The notes beneath the pieces are model-generated. The model made no database searches, was not told where the DNA came from, and saw only the letters and a list, made by a program, of their open reading frames with translations. Source: Phytopythium helicoides (taxonomy: Eukaryota; Oomycota; Peronosporomycetes; Pythiales; Pythiaceae). Taken from it: 64,000 nucleotides of DNA. Position numbers and translations under genes: made by a program. Shown piece after piece: positions 19,549 to 31,000 of this stretch. Where the stretch lies: contig JANFNE010000003.1 in the NCBI GenBank assembly GCA_024867545.1, positions 310,001 through 374,000 on the forward strand, read 5' to 3'. How positions within the stretch are numbered: the stretch's first letter is position 1; the number at the start of each line of letters is the position of its first letter.

Positions 19549-22500
19549 ATGAAAGATCACATGGGTGGGAAGCCGATGCTGGAGGCAGCGGCGGCTGGAG
19601 ACATCGCTACTCTCAAGAAACTGATCCAAGGAGGACACGACTTGAATGCCAAAGACAAAAACGAAGGCTCCGCGCTGACCTCGGCTGCTGCTGCTGGTGG
19701 TCACGTCCAAGTTGTTCGTTACCTTGTTGAAGAGTGTGGGGCAAACGTGAATGTCACGAGTGAAAACCGATTCAGTGCGCTGTTGGAGTCTGCTCAAAAC
19801 GGTCACCTTGCAGTCGTTCAGTACCTTGTCGAAGAGCACAAGATGGACGTAAATGCCAAGAACATTTTCGGAGCAACGCCGCTGATGTGGGCTGCTGGCA
19901 ACGGCCATTTAGATGTCGTTCGCTTTCTCGCTGACAAAGGTGGTGCCGACGTGAACGCCGTCAATCAACACGGATCGACGGCGTTACATTGGGCTGCAGA
20001 CTACGGACACCTTGAAGTTGTGCGCTGGCTTGTAGGAGAAGGAGATGCAGATGTGAATGTCGTCAACAACGACGGATATACAGCGCTGTCAAGAGCTGCT
20101 CGGGTAGGAGACATGGAGATCGTACGGTTTTTAGCTGAAGAATGCGGCGCAGATGTGGAAATCACTACCAAGGATGGAGAATCAGCCATTCGTATCGCTG
20201 CAGATCGAGGGGATTACGGGATGCAGCGTCTCCTGGCTCGCCATTCAAGGCTATTACTCGCTAATCCATCGAAGAAGACAGCTGCAGCAAGAGGTATTCT
20301 GACAATACCTCCATCGGAAATGACCCTTACGGAGTTCGTCACAACCAGCAACGTCGGTGGAGAGTACCTTGCTAAATGGCTTGACGCAGATGTGGTTGTC
20401 AAACTATTTATTCCGGACACAGCGAACTCTTCATTCGAGGAGGAAGGGAAAGTGTGGCAGCAGTTACGACACCCGAATGTGATCAAGATGTACGGCGCGT
20501 GCTACGCTGGAGTTAACGACTTGAAGTTTTTTGTGTGCGAATACGCAAGTTGCGGGTCGCTGCTGGAATATTTGAAGCGGTATGACGGTGATACCGATCA
20601 CTCGATGTGGAAGCTTTTACACGAGGCCGCCTTGGGTCTCGAGTACCTCCATGAGCGAAGAATCGTCCATGGCGACCTTCGATGCTGTAACATTCTGATT
20701 GGCAATGACGGAATGGCGAAACTATCGAGCTTCCGATTGAGCACTTCAACGAGTATCACGTCGTCCTATACTGGCCCGACACAGTGGCAAGCGCCAGAGG
20801 TACTAGAAGGAAATCCTCAGTCCCTTGCATCCGACGTTTATTCGTTGGGAATGACTATCTTAGAAGCAGTCACCGGTGAGATTCCGTGGTATGTGACATA
20901 CGATATTTGGATGTTTACGAAGAAGAATCAATGGGAACCAGAGGTACTAACAGAAAAGTCGGAAAAATTCGCACCGGAGTGCCCTCCTGGACCCGCGCGA
21001 GATTTGATTTGGCGCATGTGCTGCAAAGACCCCAACAAACGCATGAGTCTATCCTCAGTCGTCAGTGAGCTCGAACGTTTAGCAATCAGCAACCGCTCGG
21101 AACCCGAAGATGAACCCATGACAACGACTTTCAACAGCTACAATTCTGGACAGTCACATCAGACTTGGACGGACGTAGAAAAACTCATGGAAACATGTGA
21201 AAATACCCGACACCTGCAAGCATTTGCCGAGCTCAAGAAGGTTCACGAGCGTTTGAGCATTTCTGTTCATGCAGTTTCAGTACTGGCTCAATTCGATGCT
21301 CTGATCACCGATTTCCGAGCACAAATATCGATGTCGCCCAACCAATCTTTGGCTATACGGCTGTCATCGTCAAAGTCGACTTCTAATTCCATGGGTGACT
21401 TTTACCGACGAATCGAGTCACTATGGACATCACTTGGCGTCCCGATGGAGATGGAATCAACCAGAAAAGTGCAGATCCAAGCTGACGATCAGCGTCGTGA
21501 TGAGTTTGTGTCTGGAGTGTCCGAGCTCTACAATCGTTTGAGTGATTTGTCATCGGACGATGAGAAGCTAGCGTTTCTGATCACAGTGAAAACCGAACTG
21601 GAGAACAATCGGTCCAAGTATACATCTTCTCAGGTCGGCATGTTGGAGAACACCATCGAGACTATTGAAAACACGTTGGAGAGGGACAACTTGATGGGAG
21701 TGCTTCCAGAGTGGTTCATTCCGTGGTACGAATTGATAATTAATGAGTCAGACCGCCTTGGTGCTGGCGGCTTTGGGAGTGTGTACCGAGCGAAGTGGCT
21801 GGACTCCGAGGTGGTGGTAAAGAGACTTGGTATGGATGACCAGAGTAATGAGTCCAGCACTCTCACATCCTGGACGGTGTCGTTGGTTGATTCAACAGCT
21901 AACACACGTGCTGCAGACTCAACCACGAGAGGGATGGAATTGACCATGTTCCGCCGCGAGGTCGACATCTGGTTCACATTCCGACATCCTCATGTCATTC
22001 AGCTCTTCGGCGCCTGTCATGTCGGCAATCCCTTCTTCGTTTGTGAATACGCCACAAATGGGACATTGGTCAGCTACTTGGAAAAGCATCCAGATGAACT
22101 GTGGATGAAGCTGCATGAAGCTGCGCTTGGCGTGCAGTATCTGCATGCACGCAATGTGGTACATGGCGACTTGAAAGGCAACAATATTGTGGTAGGAAGC
22201 GACAAGAAGGCAAAGGTGACGGACTTTGGTCTAAGTTCCTTTACAGAAGATGCAGACAGTGCGGGGATATCTGGAGCATCGCATTGGGTGGCGCCTGAAT
22301 GCTTTCAAGCTAATGCACGACCGACTTTCGAATCGGATATCTACTCTTTGGGTATGTGTGTGATTGAAGCGTTGCGAGTGGTGGAAGCTGTGAAGGCAGG
22401 AAAAGATACTCTCCTTTGTTTTCCATGGGGGGATGTTGACAATGCTGTCGTGAAAGTGCTTGCAAAACAAGGCAAATTGCCTGGACAACCAGCAATCAGC

Positions 22501-22953
22501 TCGGACAATCAATGGAAGTTTGTGAAATCGATGTGTGCACTCGATCCGTCGAAGCGGATGAAAATCTCGACTGTGGTTGATGGATTAGTACGCTTTTCTC
22601 ACGAACGAGACACATTAACAGCTGAGGTTATTAGTCTGGAATCGATTACAAAGTCAATCGCAGACGCTCGAAGGGCATTGAGTATTTTGATTGGTAACCG
22701 AGACGTGGTGAAATCGTACTCCGATCTGTGGGATCGAATCAAGAGTGTGGTGGAACAACGATTCGGTAAGCTCACGGGTATTAGTGCCGAAATATTTGGC
22801 GCACTGGTTCGTGATGCTAGCGTCGCGACAACGAAGTTATCATCCGCGGATCAAAGCATTGTCTCGGTCGCCGACACTACGATGCACTATTACGCTTTGA
22901 ATCGGCGTTTGGACAAGTTTCTTGATGCGTGCACTTTAGATCTCAGCGTTTGA
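19549..22953 (+). CDS. Ankyrin - TKL pseudokinase - TKL kinase protein
   Basis: An intronless gene of 1,134 residues. Residues ~10-225 are ankyrin repeats (for example GATPLMWAAGNGHLDVVRFLA). A first kinase domain (~265-510) keeps the VxxK lysine (K285) and HGDLRCCN (D376) but its glycine loop is degenerate and DFG reads SSF-R at 394-396, so it should be a pseudokinase. After a helical linker (~530-700) comes a second kinase domain with an intact loop GAGGFGSVY (from 738), K758, HGDLKGNN (D874) and DFG at 892-894, so it is likely active. A helical C-terminal tail follows. The HGDLKxxN form is typical of the TKL kinases expanded in oomycetes. The ATG at 19549 is preferred to an upstream in-frame GTG. 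A truncated relative lies at 35.8 kb. Confidence 0.88.
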   Translation: MKDHMGGKPMLEAAAAGDIATLKKLIQGGHDLNAKDKNEGSALTSAAAAGGHVQVVRYLVEECGANVNVTSENRFSALLESAQNGHLAVVQYLVEEHKMDVNAKNIFGATPLMWAAGNGHLDVVRFLADKGGADVNAVNQHGSTALHWAADYGHLEVVRWLVGEGDADVNVVNNDGYTALSRAARVGDMEIVRFLAEECGADVEITTKDGESAIRIAADRGDYGMQRLLARHSRLLLANPSKKTAAARGILTIPPSEMTLTEFVTTSNVGGEYLAKWLDADVVVKLFIPDTANSSFEEEGKVWQQLRHPNVIKMYGACYAGVNDLKFFVCEYASCGSLLEYLKRYDGDTDHSMWKLLHEAALGLEYLHERRIVHGDLRCCNILIGNDGMAKLSSFRLSTSTSITSSYTGPTQWQAPEVLEGNPQSLASDVYSLGMTILEAVTGEIPWYVTYDIWMFTKKNQWEPEVLTEKSEKFAPECPPGPARDLIWRMCCKDPNKRMSLSSVVSELERLAISNRSEPEDEPMTTTFNSYNSGQSHQTWTDVEKLMETCENTRHLQAFAELKKVHERLSISVHAVSVLAQFDALITDFRAQISMSPNQSLAIRLSSSKSTSNSMGDFYRRIESLWTSLGVPMEMESTRKVQIQADDQRRDEFVSGVSELYNRLSDLSSDDEKLAFLITVKTELENNRSKYTSSQVGMLENTIETIENTLERDNLMGVLPEWFIPWYELIINESDRLGAGGFGSVYRAKWLDSEVVVKRLGMDDQSNESSTLTSWTVSLVDSTANTRAADSTTRGMELTMFRREVDIWFTFRHPHVIQLFGACHVGNPFFVCEYATNGTLVSYLEKHPDELWMKLHEAALGVQYLHARNVVHGDLKGNNIVVGSDKKAKVTDFGLSSFTEDADSAGISGASHWVAPECFQANARPTFESDIYSLGMCVIEALRVVEAVKAGKDTLLCFPWGDVDNAVVKVLAKQGKLPGQPAISSDNQWKFVKSMCALDPSKRMKISTVVDGLVRFSHERDTLTAEVISLESITKSIADARRALSILIGNRDVVKSYSDLWDRIKSVVEQRFGKLTGISAEIFGALVRDASVATTKLSSADQSIVSVADTTMHYYALNRRLDKFLDACTLDLSV

Positions 22954-23065
22954 TCTAAAAAAGCAAATGAGGTTGAGAAGAAGACGGAAAAAGCAAGAAA
23001 TGTTTGAAGAAATTAGGAGGTAGAGACCATCTTGAGAGCCCACCAATTCCAGACGAAACTGAAAC

Positions 23066-24142
23066 TTACGCTACTTTCACAACAATCTTGCCAATGTTCT
23101 TGCGCGCGAACAGGTAGTCCACTGCGTCGGCGATGCTCTCAAGACCTTCAAACTGGACAGAGTCGACTCCGGCGCGCAGTTTCCCCTCCGCAATCAATTC
23201 CAGGAGCCGTGCAACGTGGGCGTGGAAGTGCTCGCGGTGGTTGATGGCTCCAAAACCCAGCAGGGATACCGATTTGCGCCGGAGTGTGGTCATCAGCTCT
23301 TGCACCAAATAGCCGTCAACTGGGCTTCCTTCAAGATATCCTGACGAGTGACCCAGCACCAATATGCGTCCTTTGATGACCACGTTCTCGACGGCAGTCT
23401 TGAACATTTCGCCGCCGACGGTCTCAAAGACGAAGTCGACGCCGTTCGGGTACTCCTTCTTCAGCACCTCACCAACGTTTTCCTTGTTGTAGTTGATCAC
23501 ACGGTCGCAGCCGATAGACTTGAGGTACTCAGCCTTCTCGTCCGAGCTGGTGGTACCGATGACGTGGTTTCCGGCGAGCTTGGCGAGTTGCACGACGAAC
23601 TGACCGGTGCCACCAGCGGCAGCCGTGACCAGCACCGTCTCGTTGCTTTTCAACTTGCCAACCTGCTCGAGCGAGATGGACGCCGCAGTGCCGCACACCA
23701 AGACCGGGAGCACCTCGGGCGTCGGCGTCGGCACCTTGACAATCGACTCGATCCCCACCTCGTTGTACTCTGCGAAAGCTCCTCGCTCTGCCCATCATGC
23801 GGCACCACATCGTTATTAGCGTCTTTGGAATTAGTCTCTTGCCAACACCTTGGAGCACGCACGCTTGTAGGCGACGGCGTCTCCAACCTCGACGCCCTTG
23901 ACGCTGCTGCCAACCTCAGTGACAACGCCGACCGCGTCCAGCCCACTGCCGAACGGCGGCGGCTGTGAGCCCGTGTACATCCCGCTGGTGATGTTGACGT
24001 CGGTCGCGTTGATGCCGACGAACGTGTTCTTGACGACGACGGTGTCGACCGAGGCCGAGGGCAACTCCGCCACCTCAACGACTCGCGTGGCCCGCCGGAA
24101 GTCGGCCGACAGCTCCACGACCTGCAGACGCTTGTACGGCAT
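23066..24142 (-). CDS. PTGR3/ZADH2-like zinc-less MDR reductase, copy 1
   Basis: A medium-chain dehydrogenase/reductase resembling ZADH2 (prostaglandin reductase 3), which reduces enone double bonds with NADPH. Exon 1 is 24142-23863 and exon 2 23787-23066; the 75-nt intron begins GTGCGTGC and ends ATGGGCAG, phase 1, giving 333 residues. The GroES-like part (MPYKRLQVVELSADFRRAT, VGINATDVNITSG) is followed by a Rossmann fold with TAAAGGTGQFVVQLAKLAG, IGTTSSDEKAEYLKSIGCD and FETVGGEMF; the end is ARKNIGKIVVKVA. No structural-zinc Cys cluster is seen. The intron sits at the same codon and phase as in copies 2 and 5. This is the most isolated copy of an eight-member set. Confidence 0.85.
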
Positions 24143-24845
24143 GCCTGGGCTTCTCCTCGGCTCGCTACTTCAAGTGGAATCGGCGACTGACGAGGCAGCT
24201 GGAGCCGAGGGCGCCTGGCGACCGCGCACACTCATCAGGCGCACGTGGTGAGGCCTCCGCCGCGGATTCGCTCGTCGAGGAAGCCGTCACCTCCGAGCTG
24301 GCTACGCTCCGCATCATTATGTTTGTTTGAGAAGCAATTACGCGCTTATTGGGAGGAGTACTGCTCACATATTAAGGAGCGTAGTGAAATGGCGCGGATG
24401 AGGCGTTCCATTGTTCGTCCCTCCACACCTTAATACCAAAGCCCATCACGCGCATCACAGACGGGGGTAAACAACAGTCCTCTCTATGCATCCCCACCCT
24501 CCATGAACCCATACATCCTTTAATCCCCTCCCCCCTCATCTCGTCAATTATCTTAGACGCGTCATCATGCTCCGTCCCCACAACATCCCATCTAGCAGGT
24601 CCTTCTACCTACAACCCCCGTCACCACATCAAACCACTTTACACCAATATATCCACTCCTACAGGTTCTCAAGCCAAGTGTCGTTGGGTTGCACCGCCGC
24701 AAGCGCATCGCCCGCCTGGGCGTGAGCTACGCCCGCGCCGTCGCGTCGGATCTCACCCGCGCCCTTCTCTCCACGACGCTCGACGCTCGACGCTCGACGC
24801 GCAGCGGCAGTCGCGAATTTCCAGAAGCCAGCGGCGCGCGGAGCC
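24143..24845. other. Divergent intergenic region with strand-skewed stretch
   Basis: About 700 bases between reductase copy 1 (minus) and the pseudokinase gene (plus). Bases ~24410-24665 are strikingly poor in G on the plus strand and rich in C and T, broken into CCTCC, ACCCC and ATCC tracts; no gene is seen. The next 180 bases are very GC-rich and probably the leader of the pseudokinase gene. Confidence 0.4.
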
Positions 24846-27800
24846 ATGAGCGGCGAGCTGGGCGAGCTCCTGGCGCGCGCGCGAGCGCTCGGCGAGGCGG
24901 CGGGCGAGCTGCAGCCGCTGGGCGAGCGGCTGGTGGCGCGACTGGCGGCGCTGGCGAGTGCTCGCGCGCGGGAGGACGACGGCGCGGCGCTGATGCTCGT
25001 GGAGGAGGCGGTGGCGTTCCTGCAGCGAGAGGGCGAGCGGCCCATGGCGCTGCGGTTCGCGGACGCGCGGCGCGTGAGGAGGCTGTGGAGACTCAACCAG
25101 CAGGTGGACGCGGCGTTCCAGGCCACGGGCAGGGCAGACACCACGGGCGACTGGGCCAGGGACTGGCCGCGGCAGATTGAGGAGGCAGAGCAGCACATGA
25201 TGGAGATCGTCACGCAGAGCCCAGAGATGCTCGTGGCAGAGCTCGCGGAGCCGGAAGACAGAACAGAGGCACTCGCAACCATCAAGCACGCATTTGAGAG
25301 CCTGCAGGCAACGACGCCCAAGCGGAGCAAAGGCGGCGGCTAGGATTGAGCTGCAGGATCACGAAGAGCTGCTGCGCGTGCTCTTTCGCCGGCTAGTGAC
25401 GGCTGTGGGAGTGGAAGTCCCAGTGCTGCCCCGATGGTTCGTGTCGCCAGGCGACATCCGCGTTGAAGGCGCTGGATTGCACCCGACTGCGAGCGGGGAG
25501 TGTCGTGTACGCCTTCTGGTCTCGACCCGACGGGAACGAGCAGCGTGTCATTGTCAAGCGCCTCGAGCCGACCTTGAACACGATCGCGAGTAAGCACCGC
25601 GCTGCGCTAGTTGCGAACGAGGTCTCGTTGCTGTCGGGTCTAAAGCACGCCTAACTTGCTCAAGACGGTCGGAGGATGCCACGTTTCGCGCACTCCGTTC
25701 GTCCTGCTCGAATGCCCGGCTCCTCTCGGTGAGGGTGTTGTGACGCTCGACGAGTACTTGACCATCTCCGTTGATCACCAGCGATTGGCGCTCCGGCTTT
25801 TGGCGCAAGCAGCTCGAGGCCTCCAAGCTCTGCACGAAACTCTTGGTGCGGCCCACGGAGACGTGCGGTGTGCCAACATCTTTGTGGGAGACGACCATCG
25901 CGCCAAGTTGGGTAATCTCACGAGCTTTTCACTCACCAGAGTGCGCGCGGGTGGAGTCGACGAAGACACGGAGGCTGTGTTAAGCGGCGAGGAAGACGAG
26001 AATGGAGACAAGAGCAGCTATGTTATGAAGCTGCGCAATTGGCAGCGCAAACTGAGCACGCGTGCTCCGCTGCGATGGCAATCGCCCGAGTTAATTGCTG
26101 GCGAGGACGACGACGCTGGGTTCGCGTCTGACATCTATGCGCTTGGTATTTGCCTTATCGAGGCATTAACCGGAGAACTACCCTGGGGCTTTATGGCTGA
26201 TCGCGAGGTGCGCAAGCGTGTCCGTGCTGGTGAGCTCCCTCCAGAAGCCAAGTCGTTAGATGAAAATGTTAAGTCGCTTGTCGAAGCCATGTGTGATGTG
26301 AACGCTGCTGCCCGGCCTGATATTGCGACTGTTATGGAGGAACTTGAGGCGCTTGCCGAAGAGGAACAAGCTCGTGACGGTGTTCAAAACTTCGATGCAA
26401 AGATTCGAGATACCGTTGGGAGCGTTCGTTTGGATGCAACGATCATGCGTGGTGCCGAGAAACGAGGCTCTGTGAGTGACGGTATGGCGGCAACAATGAG
26501 CGCGATTCCACGCCGGCGTCAAAGTGACGCAGCTCTTCGAACGCCTGTCAGTGGTGTTGCTGGTCTTGCAGTTGCCACGGACTCTCGTATTCGACGACTA
26601 TCATCTCCACCACTAGCCAACACGTCTACTAATGGTAGCACGACTAGTGCCGCCCGAATGCGACGTCCGAGTAACGCAAGCAGCAGCACAAGTGGTAATC
26701 ACGGGCGTAGCGGCGGATACAATGGTAGTACTGCAGCTTCGGACTACGGAGAAGCTGATGGTGTCATTGCAGATGAACTTGCCGACAGTGATGAGCAGGA
26801 CGGCGAGCAAAATGATGACCCTGCAACAGTGACGACCGTGACATTGCGAAGCAAGTGGCTGGGCGTCAAAATCAACTCGGTCGGCAACCGTATTCTCCTG
26901 AGCAAGTTCCTGCGGGCCGAGTCGGGAGCTGCAGGAGAACTGGAGGCTTCTCGGCGTGTGGCGCTTGGTGATGAGATTCTTGCTGTTAACGGACGTCGTG
27001 TCCGTGGGTCCCTTGACCGAGTCCAGCTCGGAGCGCTGGTCCAATCTCTTCCTCGTCCAATGTCAATCACCGTTCCGCCGTGACCCGCGCGCACTAACGA
27101 GAAGCTTCCGTTTCCATGGACTCCGAGTGGACTCTCGCTGGCGTGACCGTGGCTCAGCAATTACTCTTCCTGGACCCCTAGACTCCCTTCTTTCCGCGAC
27201 ATCGAGGGGCTTCGCACTTGACATGTGGTTCAGTCTTGCAGACGTCCGCGAGGACTTCTACATGGGTGGTGTATTACTCGGCGCGCAAGATGTGGACGTG
27301 GACGCAACAAACTCGAGTGCGGGCAGTGCTGGCGAGATCTGGCCGTACGTGCATCGTGCTCTTCTTGTGGTGGACCCCAGCGGAGCGCTCTGGTGCGATA
27401 TGCTAGCAACACCAGATGGCCCACTTGTGATTGCGACCGATCTCGTGCCAGGTCAGTGGTATCACTTGTCTCTCTCGTACACGCTCGACCAGCAGCAGCA
27501 GCAATTGGTTGCGTTCCTGGATGGCGAGAAGCGTGCCGTTGCCCACGGCCCGCTGCTTCCCGAGTGGCCGCGACTGCGTTATGTGACGCTAGGCACCGGC
27601 TGCATGAGCGGCGTCTCGCCTGCAAAGCCCTCACCGAACTTTACCGGTTGGTTCGGCTTCAGCGGACTTGTCCATGATATGCGTGTGTGGCACGCTGCGC
27701 TCTCGGACGTGCAGAGTCGGCAGCTCTTCCGCTCGAGCGGCGTTGGCGCGTGTGTCGACACGCCTGTGTACTCCCTCAAGCGGTCTGGAAGTGGCAATGA

Positions 27801-27873
27801 CGGTGGAGAGATCAGCGCCGAGGTCGTCCCGTCCACCAGACCTCACCACGTCGTAGCTCAAGTGTACAGCTGA
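24846..27873 (+). CDS. TKL pseudokinase - PDZ - LamG protein, several frame breaks
   Basis: I read this as one gene of about 1,000 residues in five frame segments. An N-terminal helical region (MSGELGELLARARALGEAAGE) leads to a TKL kinase domain with VIVK, a HPN motif recoverable only by removing one base near 25648, HGDVRCANIFVG and then GNL where DFG should be, so catalysis is unlikely. After a Ser-rich linker comes a PDZ-like domain (LRSKWLGVKINSVGN, GDEILAVNGRRV) and, after a frame break near 27080, a LamG domain (WYHLSLSYTL, FLDGEKRAVA, WFGFSGLVHDMRVW). Breaks lie near 25340, 25490, 25648 and 27080. The LamG part has no suitable start of its own, which favours a single gene; but a separate gene cannot be excluded, since the PDZ frame ends naturally at SITVPP. 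Confidence 0.65.
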
Positions 27874-28022
27874 GTGCTGCAATCTCCTCCGTGTGTTGAA
27901 CCTCACCTGCAATGTCACAGGTGTCAATGCCAGTGTCAGCGCATGAACTACGGTCTGTAGTGTAGCTTTCAGGAAGTGCTGTGCGAAATGAACATGTTAC
28001 GATCTCATTCTTCAACCCCGCT

Positions 28023-31000
28023 CTAATAGTAGTTGGTGCGGATGTACTGGTCCGATGTGCGGCGATTGCGCGCCACCTCGTTCGCGAGCTGATGCGTCGG
28101 CATACAGCGTCTGGAGTGCCTTCATGCGCTTAGCGCTGAGGAAGAGCGGGCGCCCACGACGCACGTTAATGTCCTCCTCACCAAACATGTCGAGATACGG
28201 CGACCCAAAGTACGAGCTGCGAGGGCCGAAAATGAGCAGCACCGAGCTCGAGCGCATGAGAAAGAAGAGGCCAACCCCCGAGCCACAGGTCATGGCGTGG
28301 TGCGTGCACGCCCCCATGCCGTCGCGGCGACGGCGGCAGCACTCGGTGCCTGCGCAAAGCACCTGGGCACACACAAGGCAGATGGCAGGATTCTCGACCA
28401 TCTTCCAAGTCTGCTTGCATTTGCTCTTGCCCAGTACTTCAGCGTGAAGATCCGTGTAGGAAGCTGCCAAGCGCACGAGACGGACGTTGGCAAACCGGTA
28501 TCTCTTCTTGCCGTTTGCGGCGTCAGCGTCATCATCCCTGTCAACAGTGCTTCCTGCGCGAGGCTTTTCTTCGGCGAAGCGAAGAGGAAGCGCAGGCATT
28601 GCTTCAAAGTTGGCTCCGCATCATTTGACGACGAGTGGAAATATTGGCATCCTCACTCAAACGAACAGACTCGTCGATGGCCGAAAGCATTGCTTCAACG
28701 TGTCCGTGTTGACGGTAGCTTCGTTGGACTTCGGCAGGCACAGACGCAAATGGCCGAGTCTGAAGCTCCTGCGCCGCACGCAGTAGATATGCCATCAGAT
28801 CGGCGTCAGCAGCGACCTGATCAACGGTTGGCACACCGAGTTGTTGGCACATAGCCAGGTAGTTGGTGCTCAAACGCAGCGAGCTAACAAAGTTGGCACT
28901 CCACGACGCGTCAGGATCATTCTCGCCACGGAAGAAAGCTCGGCAGAGCAGTGTCACTTGCCGCATAAATGACAAGCAACTCGATTGGAAAAGAAGCAGC
29001 AACTGATTCCCACGCGGTGGCGGAGGTCGGTCATTAGCGTCCAAGCCAACGCCAGCTGCATCGCTAATTCGATCCATCAAGGTTTCGAGGCACCTTTGCA
29101 TTAGCACAGTGTGCTCGCGCTGCAGTTGTTGCTGGTGCAGCTGTGCAGTCGTCGGTGGAGGTGGTGGTGACATGGAAAAACTGCGCCGCGAGTCGACATC
29201 GCTGTCAGAAGACGATGAAACGTCATTAGGCAGGACGGTCGCTCGCCGAACCATCGGCATCGGATACTTCATCGTCGTCCTCGTCCTCTGCCGGCATGCG
29301 CGCAAGCTGTGAAAGCACTTGCGCCATGTGTAACACACAGAACGACCGAATTGTCAAAAGGATATCCGCCTTGGTCGATAGCATATTGCTGCAGATGGCG
29401 ACACACGCGTACACAAGATCTTGGCCTAGGATTGGTTGGCCTAACGATGCGGGGGCTCCAAGACTCAAACTTTCTTTCCACTCGTCTGCTGGAAGTTCGA
29501 GGCGCAAATTCATCGCCAGTGGAGCAATGACTGCTCGATAGAAAGTGCTGCGCTGCGTGTCTTGTGTTGACACTAGCAAGTGCAGTTGCTTCAAGGAGCG
29601 CAACAGCACATTCAGCTTGCTGTCGTCTTTTGGAGTGGATGAATCGAGCTGTGATTCGAGACTCTCAGGCAACGAGACTGCTAACCGAGTCTTCAGGCAA
29701 GGTCCAGCAGGGTTTAGCCTTGGCCGGATTCAAAATTGAAGTAATCCGAAGAGAAGAGAACGACGATGCTGCTGACCCAGGCACACTTCCAACGCTCTCC
29801 GCCGCGCTACCAAAGCTCCCAAATTCGCCGCGATGGTGGCGTCTTGAGCGACGCGCACGCCCAGACATTTCCAGAGAGTAAATCGCCGAGGACATTCCGT
29901 TTAGCTGCACACTTGCAAGGGTCGTAGGCAACTGATGACCAGATCAAGTGCGCAAGCTGTGGACCGCAAGCAAAGAAACTTTTCTTCAAGGCTGCCATGG
30001 CCGCCGTGACATGGGTTGACATTTCTGGCTGGAAGCGCAGCATAGTCTCCAGAAAAGACATAGCAAATTGCTTCATGGCACGAGATTCGTCATTTCTCTC
30101 GCGTCGACGCTGAACTCGGAGGACGAAGCGAGTGCTCGGAGATTCTTCTCCGCTCATACGTGCGTCTTCTCCGTCATCAAAAGCATCATCGTCTTCTGAC
30201 GCCTCAAGACCATCTTCACTGTCGCTGTACTCCACCGAACCGGTTACTGGCGTGGCTTGTGACTCATTCACGCTTTCGGTACCTAGTGCGTCGAGGCGGC
30301 TCGGGAGCTCGTCACTCAGCCACGACAAAATGCTGGAGGTGTCTTGCTTTGCTTGGAACACTCCTTCCATGGCTCCTCGCGCACGCTCACGGTCTGCAAG
30401 AGTTAAAGGCTCGGATATAGGTACGTATGGCACCAACATTGAGCTTAACGTCTGGCAGAGCGGACATAGAAATTCGCCGTAGTGGGCGTCGAATGCGATA
30501 TTGGACTGAGAGTGCTCGAGGTTGTATCGCGACTGCGCTTTGACAGACTCAAAGTATTTCTTCCAACAGTGAAGGTGGACTGCATGCCCACAAAGAGATA
30601 TAAAAATCGGAGGAGGAAATGCTGAAGAGGAAAGTGGTGTGGAAGCTGAAGGCGAAGACGACTCTCCAGAGCCAGGAGATGCAGCCGGGCTACGATCACC
30701 ACGATCCCCAGATTCACCTGGACTCGTAGCCCCACTGACAGTTTCCTCATTCGGACGGTCTTCCAAGGCATGTGTCGTCACTTGTGTCATTTGAGCGTGG
30801 CCAATGTACATAATGGGCTCGTCCTTCTTTTTCTGCGAGCAAATAATGCAGTCAGGCGGAGGAGGAGGGCGATACACAATGGTGTCAGGCGAACTGGTGT
30901 CGGTTCCGGGGGCAGCTCCGCCATGGTCATCGCCATGAGATCCACTTCCGTCGCCGAACTCATCCAGCTCGTCATCATCCTCCATTTCTGCGAACATTTG

